A stretch of 43,686 nucleotides of DNA from CAADGU01 sp964581605 (GCA_964581605.1 CAZOPF010000046.1:1-43686), one strand, 5' to 3'. Shown: positions 24,030 through 33,276, numbered from the stretch's first letter. Program-made: numbers and translations. Notes: generated from the sequence alone by a model not told the origin.

Positions 24030-24137
24030 TAAGCGAGCGTCCAGAAATAAGTTCCCTGTTGGAGCGCGGGCATCCTGCCCGCTGCGGACAAGATGTCCGC
24101 GCTCCAAATCGGCAAGTAATTTTTAGACGCTCACTTA
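24030..24137. repeat. Nested palindrome able to form a three-way junction
   Basis: The outer stem TAAGCGAGCGTC (24030-24041) pairs with GACGCTCACTTA (24126-24137). The inner stem TTGGAGC (24059-24065) pairs with GCTCCAA (24101-24107). Inside are two perfect arms: GCGGGCA-TCC-TGCCCGC (24066-24082) and GCGGACA-AGA-TGTCCGC (24084-24100). The result is a cloverleaf-like fold. It is non-coding and probably a REP/BIME-type or mobile palindrome. Confidence 0.75.
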
Positions 24138-24173
24138 ATACATGGGCGTTCTTTAGACCAGACCACAACAAGT

Positions 24174-24560
24174 TTACTTGCGGCCGAAGGCGCGTTTGGT
24201 GCCTGGCAGCAAGGCATAGATGAGAATCAGGCTGTTCAGGATAACGGAGGTCTGGACATCAACCCATTCGCCACCCGTCACCAAAATGACAAAGTCGAAC
24301 ACCAGGTTGATCAGCGAAATGGCGGCCACAAAAATCCAGCCTGCCTCTTCCAGGTTCCACAACATCTGCACCACCCAGAACCAGATATAGGCCATCAGGC
24401 CATACATCAGCGCATACCACAGGTTGAATGTGCGCAGGTCCAGATCCCCCGGCCCTAAAAAGGGCAAAAGCCCCAGAAAGCGCAAGGCAATAATGGCATT
24501 GAGGACGGCCGCAATGCCGGCCGTCACCGCTAAAATAGTTACACCAATTGGTCGTTTCAT
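24174..24560 (-). CDS. Small four-span membrane protein, unknown
   Basis: 128 aa with about four hydrophobic segments: GVTILAVTAGIAAVLNAIIAL, then YALMYGLMAYIWFWVVQML, then WIFVAAISLINLVFDFVIL, then VILNSLILIYALL. It begins MKRPIG and ends GRK. The pattern resembles small DUF2127-like or 'phage holin-like' integral membrane proteins but I cannot assign a family. A strong hairpin lies between it and the DUF1269 gene upstream, so it may have its own promoter. Confidence 0.7.
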   Translation of the reverse strand: MKRPIGVTILAVTAGIAAVLNAIIALRFLGLLPFLGPGDLDLRTFNLWYALMYGLMAYIWFWVVQMLWNLEEAGWIFVAAISLINLVFDFVILVTGGEWVDVQTSVILNSLILIYALLPGTKRAFGRK

Positions 24561-24587
24561 TAATTTGTTCTCCTTGTTCTATTTGAG

Positions 24588-24620
24588 AGGAGCGACGCAC
24601 TTTTGAAGTGCGTCGCTCCT
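24588..24620. terminator. Perfect 15-bp hairpin
   Basis: AGGAGCGACGCACTT (24588-24602), loop TTG, AAGTGCGTCGCTCCT (24606-24620). It lies directly after the DUF1269 stop and before the next gene on the minus strand. There is no U-tract, so it may act as a processing or attenuation element. Confidence 0.7.
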
Positions 24621-24625
24621 ACAGG

Positions 24626-25120
24626 TTACACCATTTCCACCACGCCAAACACCTCACGCAGGCGGGACTCATCCTCGTTACTCAAATTGGTGCGCAGGAG
24701 CCGGGCATGATGCTGGGCCAGAGCGGTTAGCACTTTGTCCTCGGTCATATAGGCCACCATCAAAAATAAGGCTGAATGCCCTGGCTTAATGGTAGCGCCC
24801 ACTTCCTGGATAAAATCATCCGCTATGCCACAGTCCGCTACTTTTCCAGCCAGTGTGCCGGCAGTCGCCCCTGCCTCCAGTCCCAGCCAGGGCGTCCAAA
24901 AGAGCAGACCAATAAACAGACCCCAAAATGCGCCCCCTAAAGCGCCTGCGCCCACCAGATTGTTGACCTGTTTTATCTTGACTTTTCCGTCTCGTCTGCG
25001 AATCACGGTGGCCGCATCAGAAAGGGTGAGTATTTGCTGCCTTTGTAATGCCTGCACGTCCGCAACCATCTTTTGCGCACCGGTTTCACTGTCAAAAGCA
25101 AAAACCAGCAATATACTCAT
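24626..25120 (-). CDS. DUF1269 family glycine-zipper membrane protein
   Basis: 164 aa. The start MSILLVFAFDSETGAQKM has AAGGAGATCAGGG ahead. The conserved layout is an alpha/beta N-terminus with DAATVIRRRDGKVKIKQ, a Gly-rich central segment (GAGALGGAFWGLFIGLLFW, then GATAGTLAGK), IADDFIQEVGATIKPGHSALFLMV, and a C-terminal helical part (LLRTNLSNEDESRLREVF). DUF1269 proteins are found with stress and membrane-protection genes; the biochemical role is unknown. The promoter region carries the 11-bp-period motif at 25214-25249, next to the MalT-like regulator gene. Confidence 0.88.
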   Translation of the reverse strand: MSILLVFAFDSETGAQKMVADVQALQRQQILTLSDAATVIRRRDGKVKIKQVNNLVGAGALGGAFWGLFIGLLFWTPWLGLEAGATAGTLAGKVADCGIADDFIQEVGATIKPGHSALFLMVAYMTEDKVLTALAQHHARLLRTNLSNEDESRLREVFGVVEMV

Positions 25121-25213
25121 CCCTGATCTCCTTGTTGGCAGGGCTGATAACGCCGGGTAGTTAGCGTTGGTGCTCTTTAGCCCTGATCAGAAGGGTATGT
25201 TACCAGGGCTAAA

Positions 25214-25249
25214 GCTGACAGTACCGAAAGGGTGTAAAAATGGTGTACG
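25214..25249 (-). promoter_or_regulatory. Candidate operator with 11-bp direct repeats
   Basis: On the plus strand: GACAGTACCGAAAGGGTGT followed by AAAAATGGTGTAC. AAGGGTGT and ATGGTGT are 11 bp apart. A near copy is at 38350-38380. It sits 95-130 bp before the DUF1269 start and just after the MalT-like regulator, a family known to bind direct repeats. The link to that regulator is inferred. Confidence 0.45.
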
Positions 25250-25267
25250 GTTTGGGGGTGGCAGATT

Positions 25268-27964
25268 CTAATTCACATCTGCCAGCAGTCCCAATTCGGC
25301 CGCTTTGCTCACCGCCTGGCGGCGGCTTTCTACACCTAGTTTTTGATAGATATTAATGGTATGGCGCTTCACGGTTTCGGGGGCAATATACAGTTCACCG
25401 GCAATCTCTTTATTGCTCAGGCGCTGCGCTAACAGGCGCAGCACGTCCAGTTCGCGGCCGGTCAATGATTCGATGAGGGGGGGAGGCGTGGCGGCGGCGC
25501 GTGGCCCGGTTTGGGGCGTGGGGAAAGCGTCTAAAATTTGGCGAATGTAGGTGGTGGCAATGCCCTGAACCGCCAGCCGTTTGAGCAGTACGGCCGTCTT
25601 TGACCCCAAATCCACAAACAGCCGAATATAGCCGCCGGGCTGCGCCAGCCGCAGCGCCTGCACCATCGTTTCTTCGGCGGCTGACATTTTGTTTTGTGCC
25701 TGGTAAAGCAAGGCTTGCAAAGCCAGCGCCTCTATTTGCAGACGAATGGTATGCGTAGAAACGGCCAGGTCAGCCAACTGTGTTATGGCCGCCTCGGCCT
25801 GTTGGCGACTGGCCGGGGTATCCGCCGCCAGTAATATCTTGGGCAGCGTCAGAAAAGGATGATAAGGAAATGGTATCACTTTGGGGAGTGGCATCGAACT
25901 GGCCTGAGCGGCCCAATGGCTGGCCTGTGCCATCTGCCCCTGCCGCCAGGCCAGTTCGGCCTGAAACGCTCTGGCGATAAACGACAGTTGCGGATATTCC
26001 ATTTCCAGACAATAGGCAACGGCCGTGTCCATCACCCGCCGCGCCTCCTCCTCTTGGTTGTGGGCCTGATGAACCATTGCCAGACCAATGGCGCTTGACA
26101 CCACCATTTGCGGCTGGGATACATAGCGTCTTTCCAGCACGGCCGTAAACTGCTCGGCCGCCAACGCCAGTTTGTTTTGCTGGTAAAAGGCGCTACCCCG
26201 GTAGCAGTGGAGAAAGCTGGCGCTGGTATAGGCGGTCTGGGCGTGATTCTGGATCAACTTGATCCCCTGTTCACTCTCTTGCAGCACCATCGTCAGGTTG
26301 GCTGATTGCAAATAAACAATGCTGAAGCCTATCTGTTTGCGAATGCGTGTCAGCGGCGAATCCTCCCAATGGTCTGCTTCCACTGTCTGCAACACCTCTA
26401 TCGCTGCCCACTCACCTTGCAAAAAACTAACGGCCGTTGCCAGATACACCCAGGCATAGCCGCGCATCAGCTCCCACGCATGGGGTGTTTCCGCCAGAAC
26501 CGTCTGCGCATCCTCACACGCATGCACAAAATCGCCGCCCCAATTATTTCTAATGGCCCGAAACATCTGGCACGAACTGTGCAAAAAGAGCGCGTCGTCC
26601 GGTGGAAGCTCGGCCTTTTCTAAACGGGCGGCCAATGAGTGGCGAATGCTTTCCACCTGGTCCAAACGCCACCGGGCCACATTGAGCCAACCCAACAGCG
26701 CCAGTAACGCTGGCTCTTCATGCAAAACAGATTCAGGGAACTTGTGTAAGTAACTTTCCAGAAGCAGCCATCGCTCTTCATTTAGCAACGTGTGACCTTG
26801 CTTAACCAGGATTTTGATGACCCCCGGCACATCACTGCCTAATAGGAGATGGTCAATGGCATCTTCAACAAAACCATGAGCGGCCAACCAGTTACCGGCC
26901 CCCGTGTGCAAAGCGGCCACTTCAGCAGCCGCAACTGTCTCCTCCAGACGCTGCTGCAAAAGTCGCCGGAACAGTTGGTGATAACGGTACCATTGATTCT
27001 GGCCGTCCAACGATTCGATGAACAATCCTTCCCGTTCCAGATGTTGGATGTCCGGCAGTGTAGTCAACTCCTTACCTATAGTAGCCGCGGCCAGGGGGGC
27101 GCAAAAGCGATCCAGGATGGAAGTTTTAAGCAGAAAATCGCGCACGGCCGTGGGCCGCCACGCCAATACTTCATTCACCAGGTATTCCACCACATACTGG
27201 TTCTCTACCTGTAAAATGGCCGGTTGGGATTCGGTAATTCCCCATTGGCGAATGGCAATAGTAGCCAGGCGCAACCCCACCGGCCAGCCTTCGGTCTTGT
27301 CGGTCAAAATCGAAACCGTTTCCTCATCGGGCGCGGTTGCCAGCGACCGTCCGGCAAAACTGGCTACCTCTGCCCGCGAAAAACGCAGCTCTTTGGCTCG
27401 TATCTCCGTTATCTGGCGCCGGGCGCGCAGGCGGGCAATGGGCAATGGGGGATCATGGCGGGTGAGTATGACCAGGTGCAGGGGGCGCGGCGGAAAGTGC
27501 AACAGATCATCAAGCACGTGGTGGATTTCCGGCGTGGTCAGCGCATGGTAATCATCCAATACCACCACAAAATCTTGCCCCAATTGATCGATCTCATTGA
27601 CCAACAACTGGTTAATGACCGGCAGTGGCGGCAAAGTCACCGCCTGTGTAAAGGCCAGAAGCTGATCGCCAAAATGGGGGAAGATAGAGCGAACGGCCGT
27701 AATCAGATAACCCAAAAATGTAGATAGCTCGTCATCACCTTCGTCCAATGAGAGCCAGGCACAGGGGACAGTCGCCTGGTCTATCCAGGCGCTCAACAAG
27801 GTTGTTTTGCCGTAACCGGCCGGGGCCGAAAGCAACGTCAAGGGCAGGTGAAGGATCTGTTCTAATTGCGCCAGCAACTGAGGCCGGGAAATATGATCTT
27901 CCGGTAAAAAGGGGCGATAGAGCTTGGTACGCAAGAAAAAAGAGGACACGGCCGTGTTCGGCAT
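25268..27964 (-). CDS. MalT-like LuxR-family ATP-dependent transcriptional regulator
   Basis: 898 aa, the usual size for MalT/LAL regulators. It has an N-terminal STAND NTPase with P-loop SAPAGYGKTTLLSAW (residues about 41-55) and Walker B FVVVLDDYHAL, then winged-helix and TPR-like helical repeats (about 340-800). It ends in a LuxR HTH (about 835-890: LTGRELDVLRLLAQRLSNKE, then APETVKRHTINIYQKLGV). Such proteins oligomerise on ligand and ATP binding and activate promoters with direct-repeat operators. The ligand is unknown. The target may be the adjacent DUF1269 gene, given the repeat motif between them. Confidence 0.93.
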   Translation of the reverse strand: MPNTAVSSFFLRTKLYRPFLPEDHISRPQLLAQLEQILHLPLTLLSAPAGYGKTTLLSAWIDQATVPCAWLSLDEGDDELSTFLGYLITAVRSIFPHFGDQLLAFTQAVTLPPLPVINQLLVNEIDQLGQDFVVVLDDYHALTTPEIHHVLDDLLHFPPRPLHLVILTRHDPPLPIARLRARRQITEIRAKELRFSRAEVASFAGRSLATAPDEETVSILTDKTEGWPVGLRLATIAIRQWGITESQPAILQVENQYVVEYLVNEVLAWRPTAVRDFLLKTSILDRFCAPLAAATIGKELTTLPDIQHLEREGLFIESLDGQNQWYRYHQLFRRLLQQRLEETVAAAEVAALHTGAGNWLAAHGFVEDAIDHLLLGSDVPGVIKILVKQGHTLLNEERWLLLESYLHKFPESVLHEEPALLALLGWLNVARWRLDQVESIRHSLAARLEKAELPPDDALFLHSSCQMFRAIRNNWGGDFVHACEDAQTVLAETPHAWELMRGYAWVYLATAVSFLQGEWAAIEVLQTVEADHWEDSPLTRIRKQIGFSIVYLQSANLTMVLQESEQGIKLIQNHAQTAYTSASFLHCYRGSAFYQQNKLALAAEQFTAVLERRYVSQPQMVVSSAIGLAMVHQAHNQEEEARRVMDTAVAYCLEMEYPQLSFIARAFQAELAWRQGQMAQASHWAAQASSMPLPKVIPFPYHPFLTLPKILLAADTPASRQQAEAAITQLADLAVSTHTIRLQIEALALQALLYQAQNKMSAAEETMVQALRLAQPGGYIRLFVDLGSKTAVLLKRLAVQGIATTYIRQILDAFPTPQTGPRAAATPPPLIESLTGRELDVLRLLAQRLSNKEIAGELYIAPETVKRHTINIYQKLGVESRRQAVSKAAELGLLADVN

Positions 27965-28155
27965 AAAGCACCATCTGTCGCCGCAAAGTTACAATACGTC
28001 TTGGTCTGGAACGGCGACCAGGCACGATTTTAGCCCGGCATCCCCTTTTTGCCCAATGGCTGCCCCAAACAAGGGCCAGTGAAGCAATTAATACCTCAAC
28101 ACCGCGGGCATGGAATTGGCAATAGCAAATGTCCGCTAAAATGACAGTTCCGATG

Positions 28156-28161
28156 TATAAT
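28156..28161 (+). promoter_or_regulatory. Possible -10 box of the restriction-modification operon
   Basis: A perfect TATAAT 33 bp before the methyltransferase ATG. No good -35 at standard spacing; it may be an extended or activator-dependent promoter. Confidence 0.35.
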
Positions 28162-28193
28162 GACCCCGCCCTAAACTAAGCAGACAAGGTCTT

Positions 28194-29633
28194 ATGATGG
28201 TTCAGCACCAACTGGCACTACCTCTCAAAATAGACTTGCTTCCGCCTACTCCACATGAGTACGGCTACTGCTTTCGTGAACGCCTGGTGGAAGTATTATC
28301 TCAGGATTTAGACTTTCACGACCAGGAAAGCAGCTATGCTTCCCACAATTTTCATTCGTTTCCGGCTAAATTCCCCCCCCAATTACCGCAAAAGTTTATT
28401 CAAGCTCTGACAAAACCAGGAGACGTGGTACTGGACCCCATGGTTGGTTCAGGTACGACGATAGTGGAAGCGTTTTTGAGCGGCCGTCAGGCTATAGGCT
28501 TTGATATTGACCCATTGGCTCTCAAACTGGCGCGGGTAAAAGTCACACCTTTGCCTTTGGCCCAGGTCGTCCATTGCGGAAACAAGATTGTTGAAAATGC
28601 CTCCCGTGCCCTAGACGAAGATAAAAATTCTATAGATGAAGAATTAGCTCAGGCGTGGGATGAAAACACGCACAAATTTATAGATTACTGGTTTGCGGCC
28701 GAGACCCAGAGAGAGTTATGGGCTTTGCGCCGAGAAATTCGTCGAGTTGAAGATGTACCAATCAGGGCATTTTTTGAATTGGCTTTTTCTTCGATCATTA
28801 TCACTAAATCGGGCGGCGTCTCGTTGGCGTTTGATCTGGCGCACACACGGCCGCACCGCGCCAAGAAGGTTTTGTCCATGGATGGCCGGGTGGTGGTGCA
28901 GGCTGAAGAAGAGGGGCTTTCTGCGGAACGATTGAAAGTGCTGACAAAACGGTTACGGCCGGCTGTTGGCGAATTTGCTAAACGGGTGCAGAAAAACCTG
29001 GAAGGCATCCCGACGCAGCCAGAGAATGCCTACTCCGCACAAGTCACGGCCGGCAATGCCCAAAACCTGCCCATCCCCGAATCTTACGTAAATTTGATCG
29101 TTACCTCACCACCCTACGCCGCCAATGCCATTGATTATATGCGCGCCCATAAGTTTTCGCTGGCGTGGCTTGGACATCCCATAAACGATTTAAGCCAGAT
29201 ACGTGGTGAGTACATTGGTGGCGAATCAACTAACAGCTTTGCTTTTGAGGAACTGCCGGTATACACCCAAAATAAAGTGAACAGCCTCGCCGAAAAGGAT
29301 GAAAAAAAGGGGCGGGTGCTACATCGTTACTACTCAGAAATGACACGAACATTGCGAGAAATGTACCGGGTGCTCAAACCAGATTCGGCCGCCATCGTGG
29401 TTGTAGGCACGTCCATCATCCGCGGTGTGGACACAGAAACCCAAAATTGTCTGGCCGAAATTGGCGAAACGATGGGCTTTCAAGCCCCTAAAATTGGCAT
29501 CCGCCAGCTAGACCGAAACCGTCGTATGATGCCGGCCGGAGCAAAAATCAATCGCCACTCACAGATCCAACAACGAATGCATGAAGAGTATGTGATTGGC
29601 TTCTACAAGCCAACAAGTATGGGAGATAGTTGA
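28194..29633 (+). CDS. Type II DNA methyltransferase (amino-methyltransferase, probable N4-cytosine)
   Basis: 479 aa. SAM-binding motif I is DPMVGSGTT (81-89), with the preceding HNFHSFPAKFPPQLP (51-65) typical of this family. Catalytic motif IV is TSPPY (304-308), the form usually found in N4-cytosine enzymes. About 200 residues between them probably hold target recognition. It is followed without a gap by an NgoMIV-like nuclease: the TGA overlaps the ATG of that gene (TGATG), so the two are coupled. It presumably protects the nuclease site. Its coding sequence lacks the ACGGCCGT octamer common elsewhere, hinting at acquisition. The start could equally be the adjacent ATG at 28197. Confidence 0.88.
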   Translation: MMVQHQLALPLKIDLLPPTPHEYGYCFRERLVEVLSQDLDFHDQESSYASHNFHSFPAKFPPQLPQKFIQALTKPGDVVLDPMVGSGTTIVEAFLSGRQAIGFDIDPLALKLARVKVTPLPLAQVVHCGNKIVENASRALDEDKNSIDEELAQAWDENTHKFIDYWFAAETQRELWALRREIRRVEDVPIRAFFELAFSSIIITKSGGVSLAFDLAHTRPHRAKKVLSMDGRVVVQAEEEGLSAERLKVLTKRLRPAVGEFAKRVQKNLEGIPTQPENAYSAQVTAGNAQNLPIPESYVNLIVTSPPYAANAIDYMRAHKFSLAWLGHPINDLSQIRGEYIGGESTNSFAFEELPVYTQNKVNSLAEKDEKKGRVLHRYYSEMTRTLREMYRVLKPDSAAIVVVGTSIIRGVDTETQNCLAEIGETMGFQAPKIGIRQLDRNRRMMPAGAKINRHSQIQQRMHEEYVIGFYKPTSMGDS

Positions 29634-30493
29634 TGACCATCGCCGACTTACGCCATGCCTATCATCAAAGAATATGCAATGAAATCATACGTGTCGGCAA
29701 GAATAAATCTGCACAACCCTTTCCCAACTTTGCAGATGGCAGCAACCGTTCCAGTGTGGCCATTGCCTGGGGCATATTCAATCGTTTGGGTTGTATTCAA
29801 AGTGACACAATCATTTCTGGACAGACAGCCGGGGGACACTTTGAGGTAGCAACAAAGGATTTTCTGGCACAGGCTTTCGGTTTGCTATCTCATTTACGTC
29901 CTGGTAAATGGTTTTATGCCACGTTACAGACCGACATCTCCCATTTTGATCAGTATGCTCATCTTGCCTATGTTGAGAGCGTAGTCAGCCAGGATCGTCA
30001 ATTGGCTTCCGCATTGGGCAGCGATTACATCATCAAGCCAGACATCGTAATTGCCTGGTATCCAGTATCAGATAGTGACATTAACGCGCAAGAAGCGATT
30101 TTAACTGACGCTGACATAGCCACTCTGACCCCGTTGAGAGAGAGTAACCGACCCAATCAAGCGCCTATCCTCCATGCCAGCATTTCTTGTAAATGGACGA
30201 TTCGCAGCGACCGATCACAAAATACGCGGACAGAGGCGTTAAACCTGATTCGCAACCGCAAAGGTCATCTACCCCATATTGTGGCGGTAACGGCCGAACC
30301 ACTTCCCACCCGATTGGCCGCTTTGGCTTTGGGCACTGGTGATCTGGATTGTGTTTATCACTTTGCGCTGCCGGAGCTACGACAGACCATTGAGGAACTG
30401 GATAATGTGGATCAACTGGATATGCTGAATATGATGGTAGACGGCCGTCGCCTGCGCGACATCAGCGATTTACCATTTGATTTAGCGATATGA
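29633..30493 (+). CDS. NgoMIV-family type II restriction endonuclease
   Basis: 286 aa, about the length of NgoMIV, which cuts GCCGGC. The resemblance as I recall the family is strong: GSDYIIKPDIVI, HASISCKWTIRSDRSQN, EALNLIRNRKGHLPHIVAVT, LALGTGDLDCVYHFALPEL and a final DISDLPFDLA. The expected catalytic residues are present: E71, D137 (KPD), K187 in SCK, and E201. This is the modified PD...(S)CK...E arrangement of the CCGG-cutting group. GCCGGC recognition is inferred from the family; GCCGGC occurs in this window, so protection is needed. The start is the ATG overlapping the methyltransferase stop. Confidence 0.92.
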   Translation: MTIADLRHAYHQRICNEIIRVGKNKSAQPFPNFADGSNRSSVAIAWGIFNRLGCIQSDTIISGQTAGGHFEVATKDFLAQAFGLLSHLRPGKWFYATLQTDISHFDQYAHLAYVESVVSQDRQLASALGSDYIIKPDIVIAWYPVSDSDINAQEAILTDADIATLTPLRESNRPNQAPILHASISCKWTIRSDRSQNTRTEALNLIRNRKGHLPHIVAVTAEPLPTRLAALALGTGDLDCVYHFALPELRQTIEELDNVDQLDMLNMMVDGRRLRDISDLPFDLAI

Positions 30494-30523
30494 TCAAGAG
30501 CGGGCACTTATCCCCCTCCCCCC

Positions 30524-31321
30524 TCACAACATCTCTTCCAATTCCGCAATTTTCTCCACCAACGTCGCCTGCGCCGTCTGCTGCTCCGCCAGCAGCGATT
30601 TCAGTTCCGCCAGCTTGGCCCTGGGGTCAGTAGCGGCATAGGCCACCTCTTCCTTTTTAGGTGGTGCCAGAAAGAAGTTGGACAAAAAGCTGGCTAACAC
30701 GCCAATCAGCGCCACACCGGAGAGCATGACAAAAATAGCCAGCACCCGGCCGACCGGCGTCACCGGAAAACGGTCGCCATACCCCACGGTCGTCATCGTC
30801 ACCAACGTCCACCATACCGCATCATCGGCCGTTAAGATATTGGCATCAGGATTTTGCGCCTCTACTTTCAGCATATAGATGCCGACAAACTCGGCAATGA
30901 CAATGATGCTGAAGACGGTGATGAACAGGGCAATACCCGCCCGGTTATTGACAATTTCATTCACCATATTCTTCACGCCAAAAATCCGCAGCAGCCGCGC
31001 CGCCCGGAAGATGCGAAACAAGCGGAAGATACGGAATTGGGGAATGCAGGCCAGCAAATCGGTCCAACCCCAATTCTTGAAAAAGTACTGGGATTTAGAT
31101 TTAGCCGTCACCAGGCGATAGGCGAAATCAAACAGAAAAAACGCCGTCACATAAATATTGATAATCTCGATCACCCCTAGCGTCAGCTCTGAAATGGGGA
31201 AGATGTAATCAAGCCAGATAACGAGCAGATTGAACACAGAAACCAGGGAAAGCAGCAAAATAAACAGCTCATACCCGGTACTTTTTAACTCTTTCGATTG
31301 CGTTTGTGATTGTTCAGCCAT
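30524..31321 (-). CDS. Voltage-gated potassium channel (Kv type)
   Basis: 265 aa. It has six hydrophobic segments with an Arg-rich S4 (FRIFRLFRIFRAARLLRIF), a pore helix ending in the selectivity filter TVGYGD, and a C-terminal coiled coil (LAELKSLLAEQQTAQATLVEKIAELEEML) for tetramer assembly. It begins MAEQSQTQ with AGGAGGATTTAG upstream. It opens a run of ion-transport genes on the minus strand and should mediate K+ flux in response to membrane potential. Confidence 0.93.
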   Translation of the reverse strand: MAEQSQTQSKELKSTGYELFILLLSLVSVFNLLVIWLDYIFPISELTLGVIEIINIYVTAFFLFDFAYRLVTAKSKSQYFFKNWGWTDLLACIPQFRIFRLFRIFRAARLLRIFGVKNMVNEIVNNRAGIALFITVFSIIVIAEFVGIYMLKVEAQNPDANILTADDAVWWTLVTMTTVGYGDRFPVTPVGRVLAIFVMLSGVALIGVLASFLSNFFLAPPKKEEVAYAATDPRAKLAELKSLLAEQQTAQATLVEKIAELEEML

Positions 31322-31365
31322 CTAAATCCTCCTGACTCTTCTGGCATTCAGGGGGTGAGAATAAA

Positions 31366-31412
31366 TGATGCGTGATGCGTAATGCGTGAAAGGCTTCTTT
31401 GATCACGCATCA
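31366..31412. repeat. Heptad inverted repeat (GATGCGT)
   Basis: GATGCGT, GATGCGT, AATGCGT are followed by GATCACGCATCACG, giving a hairpin in the gap before the Kv gene. Confidence 0.6.
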
Positions 31413-31458
31413 CGTTTTACCCCGTGAAATCCCCAAAAGCTATGTTTCCCGATATTGT

Positions 31459-32121
31459 CTACTGTTGATTGCGATAATTCAAAACCAGAAAAGTAACACT
31501 GATCGCCAATACCCAACCGGGGAAAATCAATGTCACCCACAAAGAATACCCAATACTCACCAGCAGTACCAGCGCCAAAGCGTAAGTCAGCAACGCCCAA
31601 CCGCGATGCATTAAACCGGTGCGCAACCAGATGGTGCCCAGCGAAATCATAAAGACGCCGGCCATGCGGATGGCATAGACGTTGATGATGTGGTACATGA
31701 CGGAACGGCCGTAACTAAACACCCCGCTCCCCACCAACACATCCGGCGCCACCGCATAACTACTCAACAATCCCCCTGCCAAGGCCGCGCCCACAAAATT
31801 CAGCACCAAAAACATCAGCCCACTGCCCAAAAACACCGTAGCAAACAGGCGATCCTCCAACTCCCCCAAACGATCCCGCAGCACGCCAATAAACCACAAA
31901 AAAGCGATGCCCGCATACGGAATCAAATTCAACGCCAACACAATCCGCCCGGAATACCCCTCCAGCCACTTGGCATTATCCGCCGCTACCTCCGCCGGAA
32001 TCGAAACGCGAATTAACACCAGACTGGTGCCGTAGAGCAAAGCAAAAATAATACCGGCCACGGCCGCGGCGCGTGGTGTTTTCAGCCTCTTACGGACAGT
32101 CACAACAGACGAATCAGGCAT
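31459..32121 (-). CDS. Multi-span membrane protein, unknown
   Basis: 220 aa. ATG at 32121 with a very strong AGGAGGTGGCATCC; a GTG nine bases further upstream (32130) overlaps that site and is unlikely. About six hydrophobic segments follow a basic N-terminus (TVRKRLKTPRAAAVAGIIFALL). Blocks YSGRIVLALNLIPYAGIAFLW and SVMYHIINVYAIRMAGVFMIS are distinctive but not recognised. It sits inside the ion-transport run. An integral membrane role is all that can be said. Confidence 0.75.
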   Translation of the reverse strand: MPDSSVVTVRKRLKTPRAAAVAGIIFALLYGTSLVLIRVSIPAEVAADNAKWLEGYSGRIVLALNLIPYAGIAFLWFIGVLRDRLGELEDRLFATVFLGSGLMFLVLNFVGAALAGGLLSSYAVAPDVLVGSGVFSYGRSVMYHIINVYAIRMAGVFMISLGTIWLRTGLMHRGWALLTYALALVLLVSIGYSLWVTLIFPGWVLAISVTFLVLNYRNQQ

Positions 32122-32301
32122 GGATGCCACCTCCTCTATTTCCAGGCTTTAAAAATTACGTAATAACCGGAATAAACCATCATCTTACCCTCCAGGCCGC
32201 TTGCGTTGCTTACCCCTGCAACCACTTTTGCGCGGCTTCCCAGACCATTGCTTCTACGGCCCATAACCGTGTGTAGAACCGACAATGAACCGTTGGCTGG
32301 C

Positions 32302-33276
32302 TCACCCCACCAAGACCGTCTCCTCAGGGTACTGCAACAGAGTGTCATGCCCGCTGCGTTTCAGCAAAATGAGCATAATGGTGATGGCGCCCAGCCGTCC
32401 CCAGAACATGAGGCCAATAATCACCAGCCGACCGAAGGTATCAAGCTGCCCTGTTATACCCAGCGACAAGCCTGTTGTAGAGAACGCGGAGACAACCTCA
32501 AATAGCGCCTGACTGAGAGATAGCTCTTGGGTGACCAGAAGCAGCCAGGTCGCGCTTAAGACCACACCGAGACTGATGAACAGTATGGTGATGGCCCGCC
32601 ACACCACCGCCATCGAGATCGCACGCTGCCCTATGTGTACCCTGTCGTAGCCACGCGCCAGACTCCACATAGCCACCATTAACACGGAGAAAGTGCCCGT
32701 CGTGATGCCGCCGCCCATCGAGGCCGGCGCGCTGCCTATGAACATCAGGCAGATGAGCAACAACCGGCTGGAATCGTGGAGGTTGGCGAAATCATTGAGA
32801 CCGGCAAAGCCGGCTGTGCGTGCGGCCACCGACTGAAACCAGGCTCGTAATACCCGTTCTCCAAATGACACACCAGACAGAACCCCCTCTTGCCGATACT
32901 CGCCCAAGAGCAACCCTGCCCAGCCAACCAGGATGAGAATAAGCGCCGACCACAGCACCAGGCGTGTTTGCAGGCTCAGGCGTCTGAGTCGTCTACCCTC
33001 CTGGCGTGTTGTCCGGCGGTACAGCAGTTCCATGTACACAGGAATACCCAGCCCGCCCAACTGCATCAGCAGTAGAATCACCCACTGTCCCAGCCATGTG
33101 AAGGCGGTACTGGTGGTGAGGACAGAAAGTCCCGTGACGGCCGCGGCCGAGGTGGATGTAAACAACGCATCCACGAAGCTGATCGGCTGTGTTGTCATCC
33201 AGGGCAAGAGCAACAGCCCCGTGCCAATGCCGGCCAGAACCGCCAGTGTCACCAGCAGGCGCAGACGTGATGTCAT
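32302..33276 (-). pseudogene. KtrB/TrkH-type potassium transporter subunit, internally deleted
   Basis: 324 aa against about 440-450 for KtrB. The family has four membrane-pore-membrane repeats. Here the first filter region (STSAAAVTGLSV), the third (SVAARTAGFAG) and the fourth (VVSAFSTTGLSLG) are seen, but the second is missing. The sequence passes from VILLLMQLGGLGIPVYMELL directly to the part normally after repeat 2. A deletion between the similar 'ILLLxQLGGLGF' blocks of repeats 1 and 2 explains this. The C-terminal YPEETVLVG is intact. With only three pore loops a K+ pore is unlikely. The start lies within the ktrA fragment, out of frame. Confidence 0.8.

Noticed and set aside
28194..30493. 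ACGGCCGT as the recognition site of the local restriction-modification pair
   Set aside because: The nuclease matches NgoMIV, whose site is GCCGGC. The octamer core is CGGCCG, and a cut site would be avoided, not enriched.
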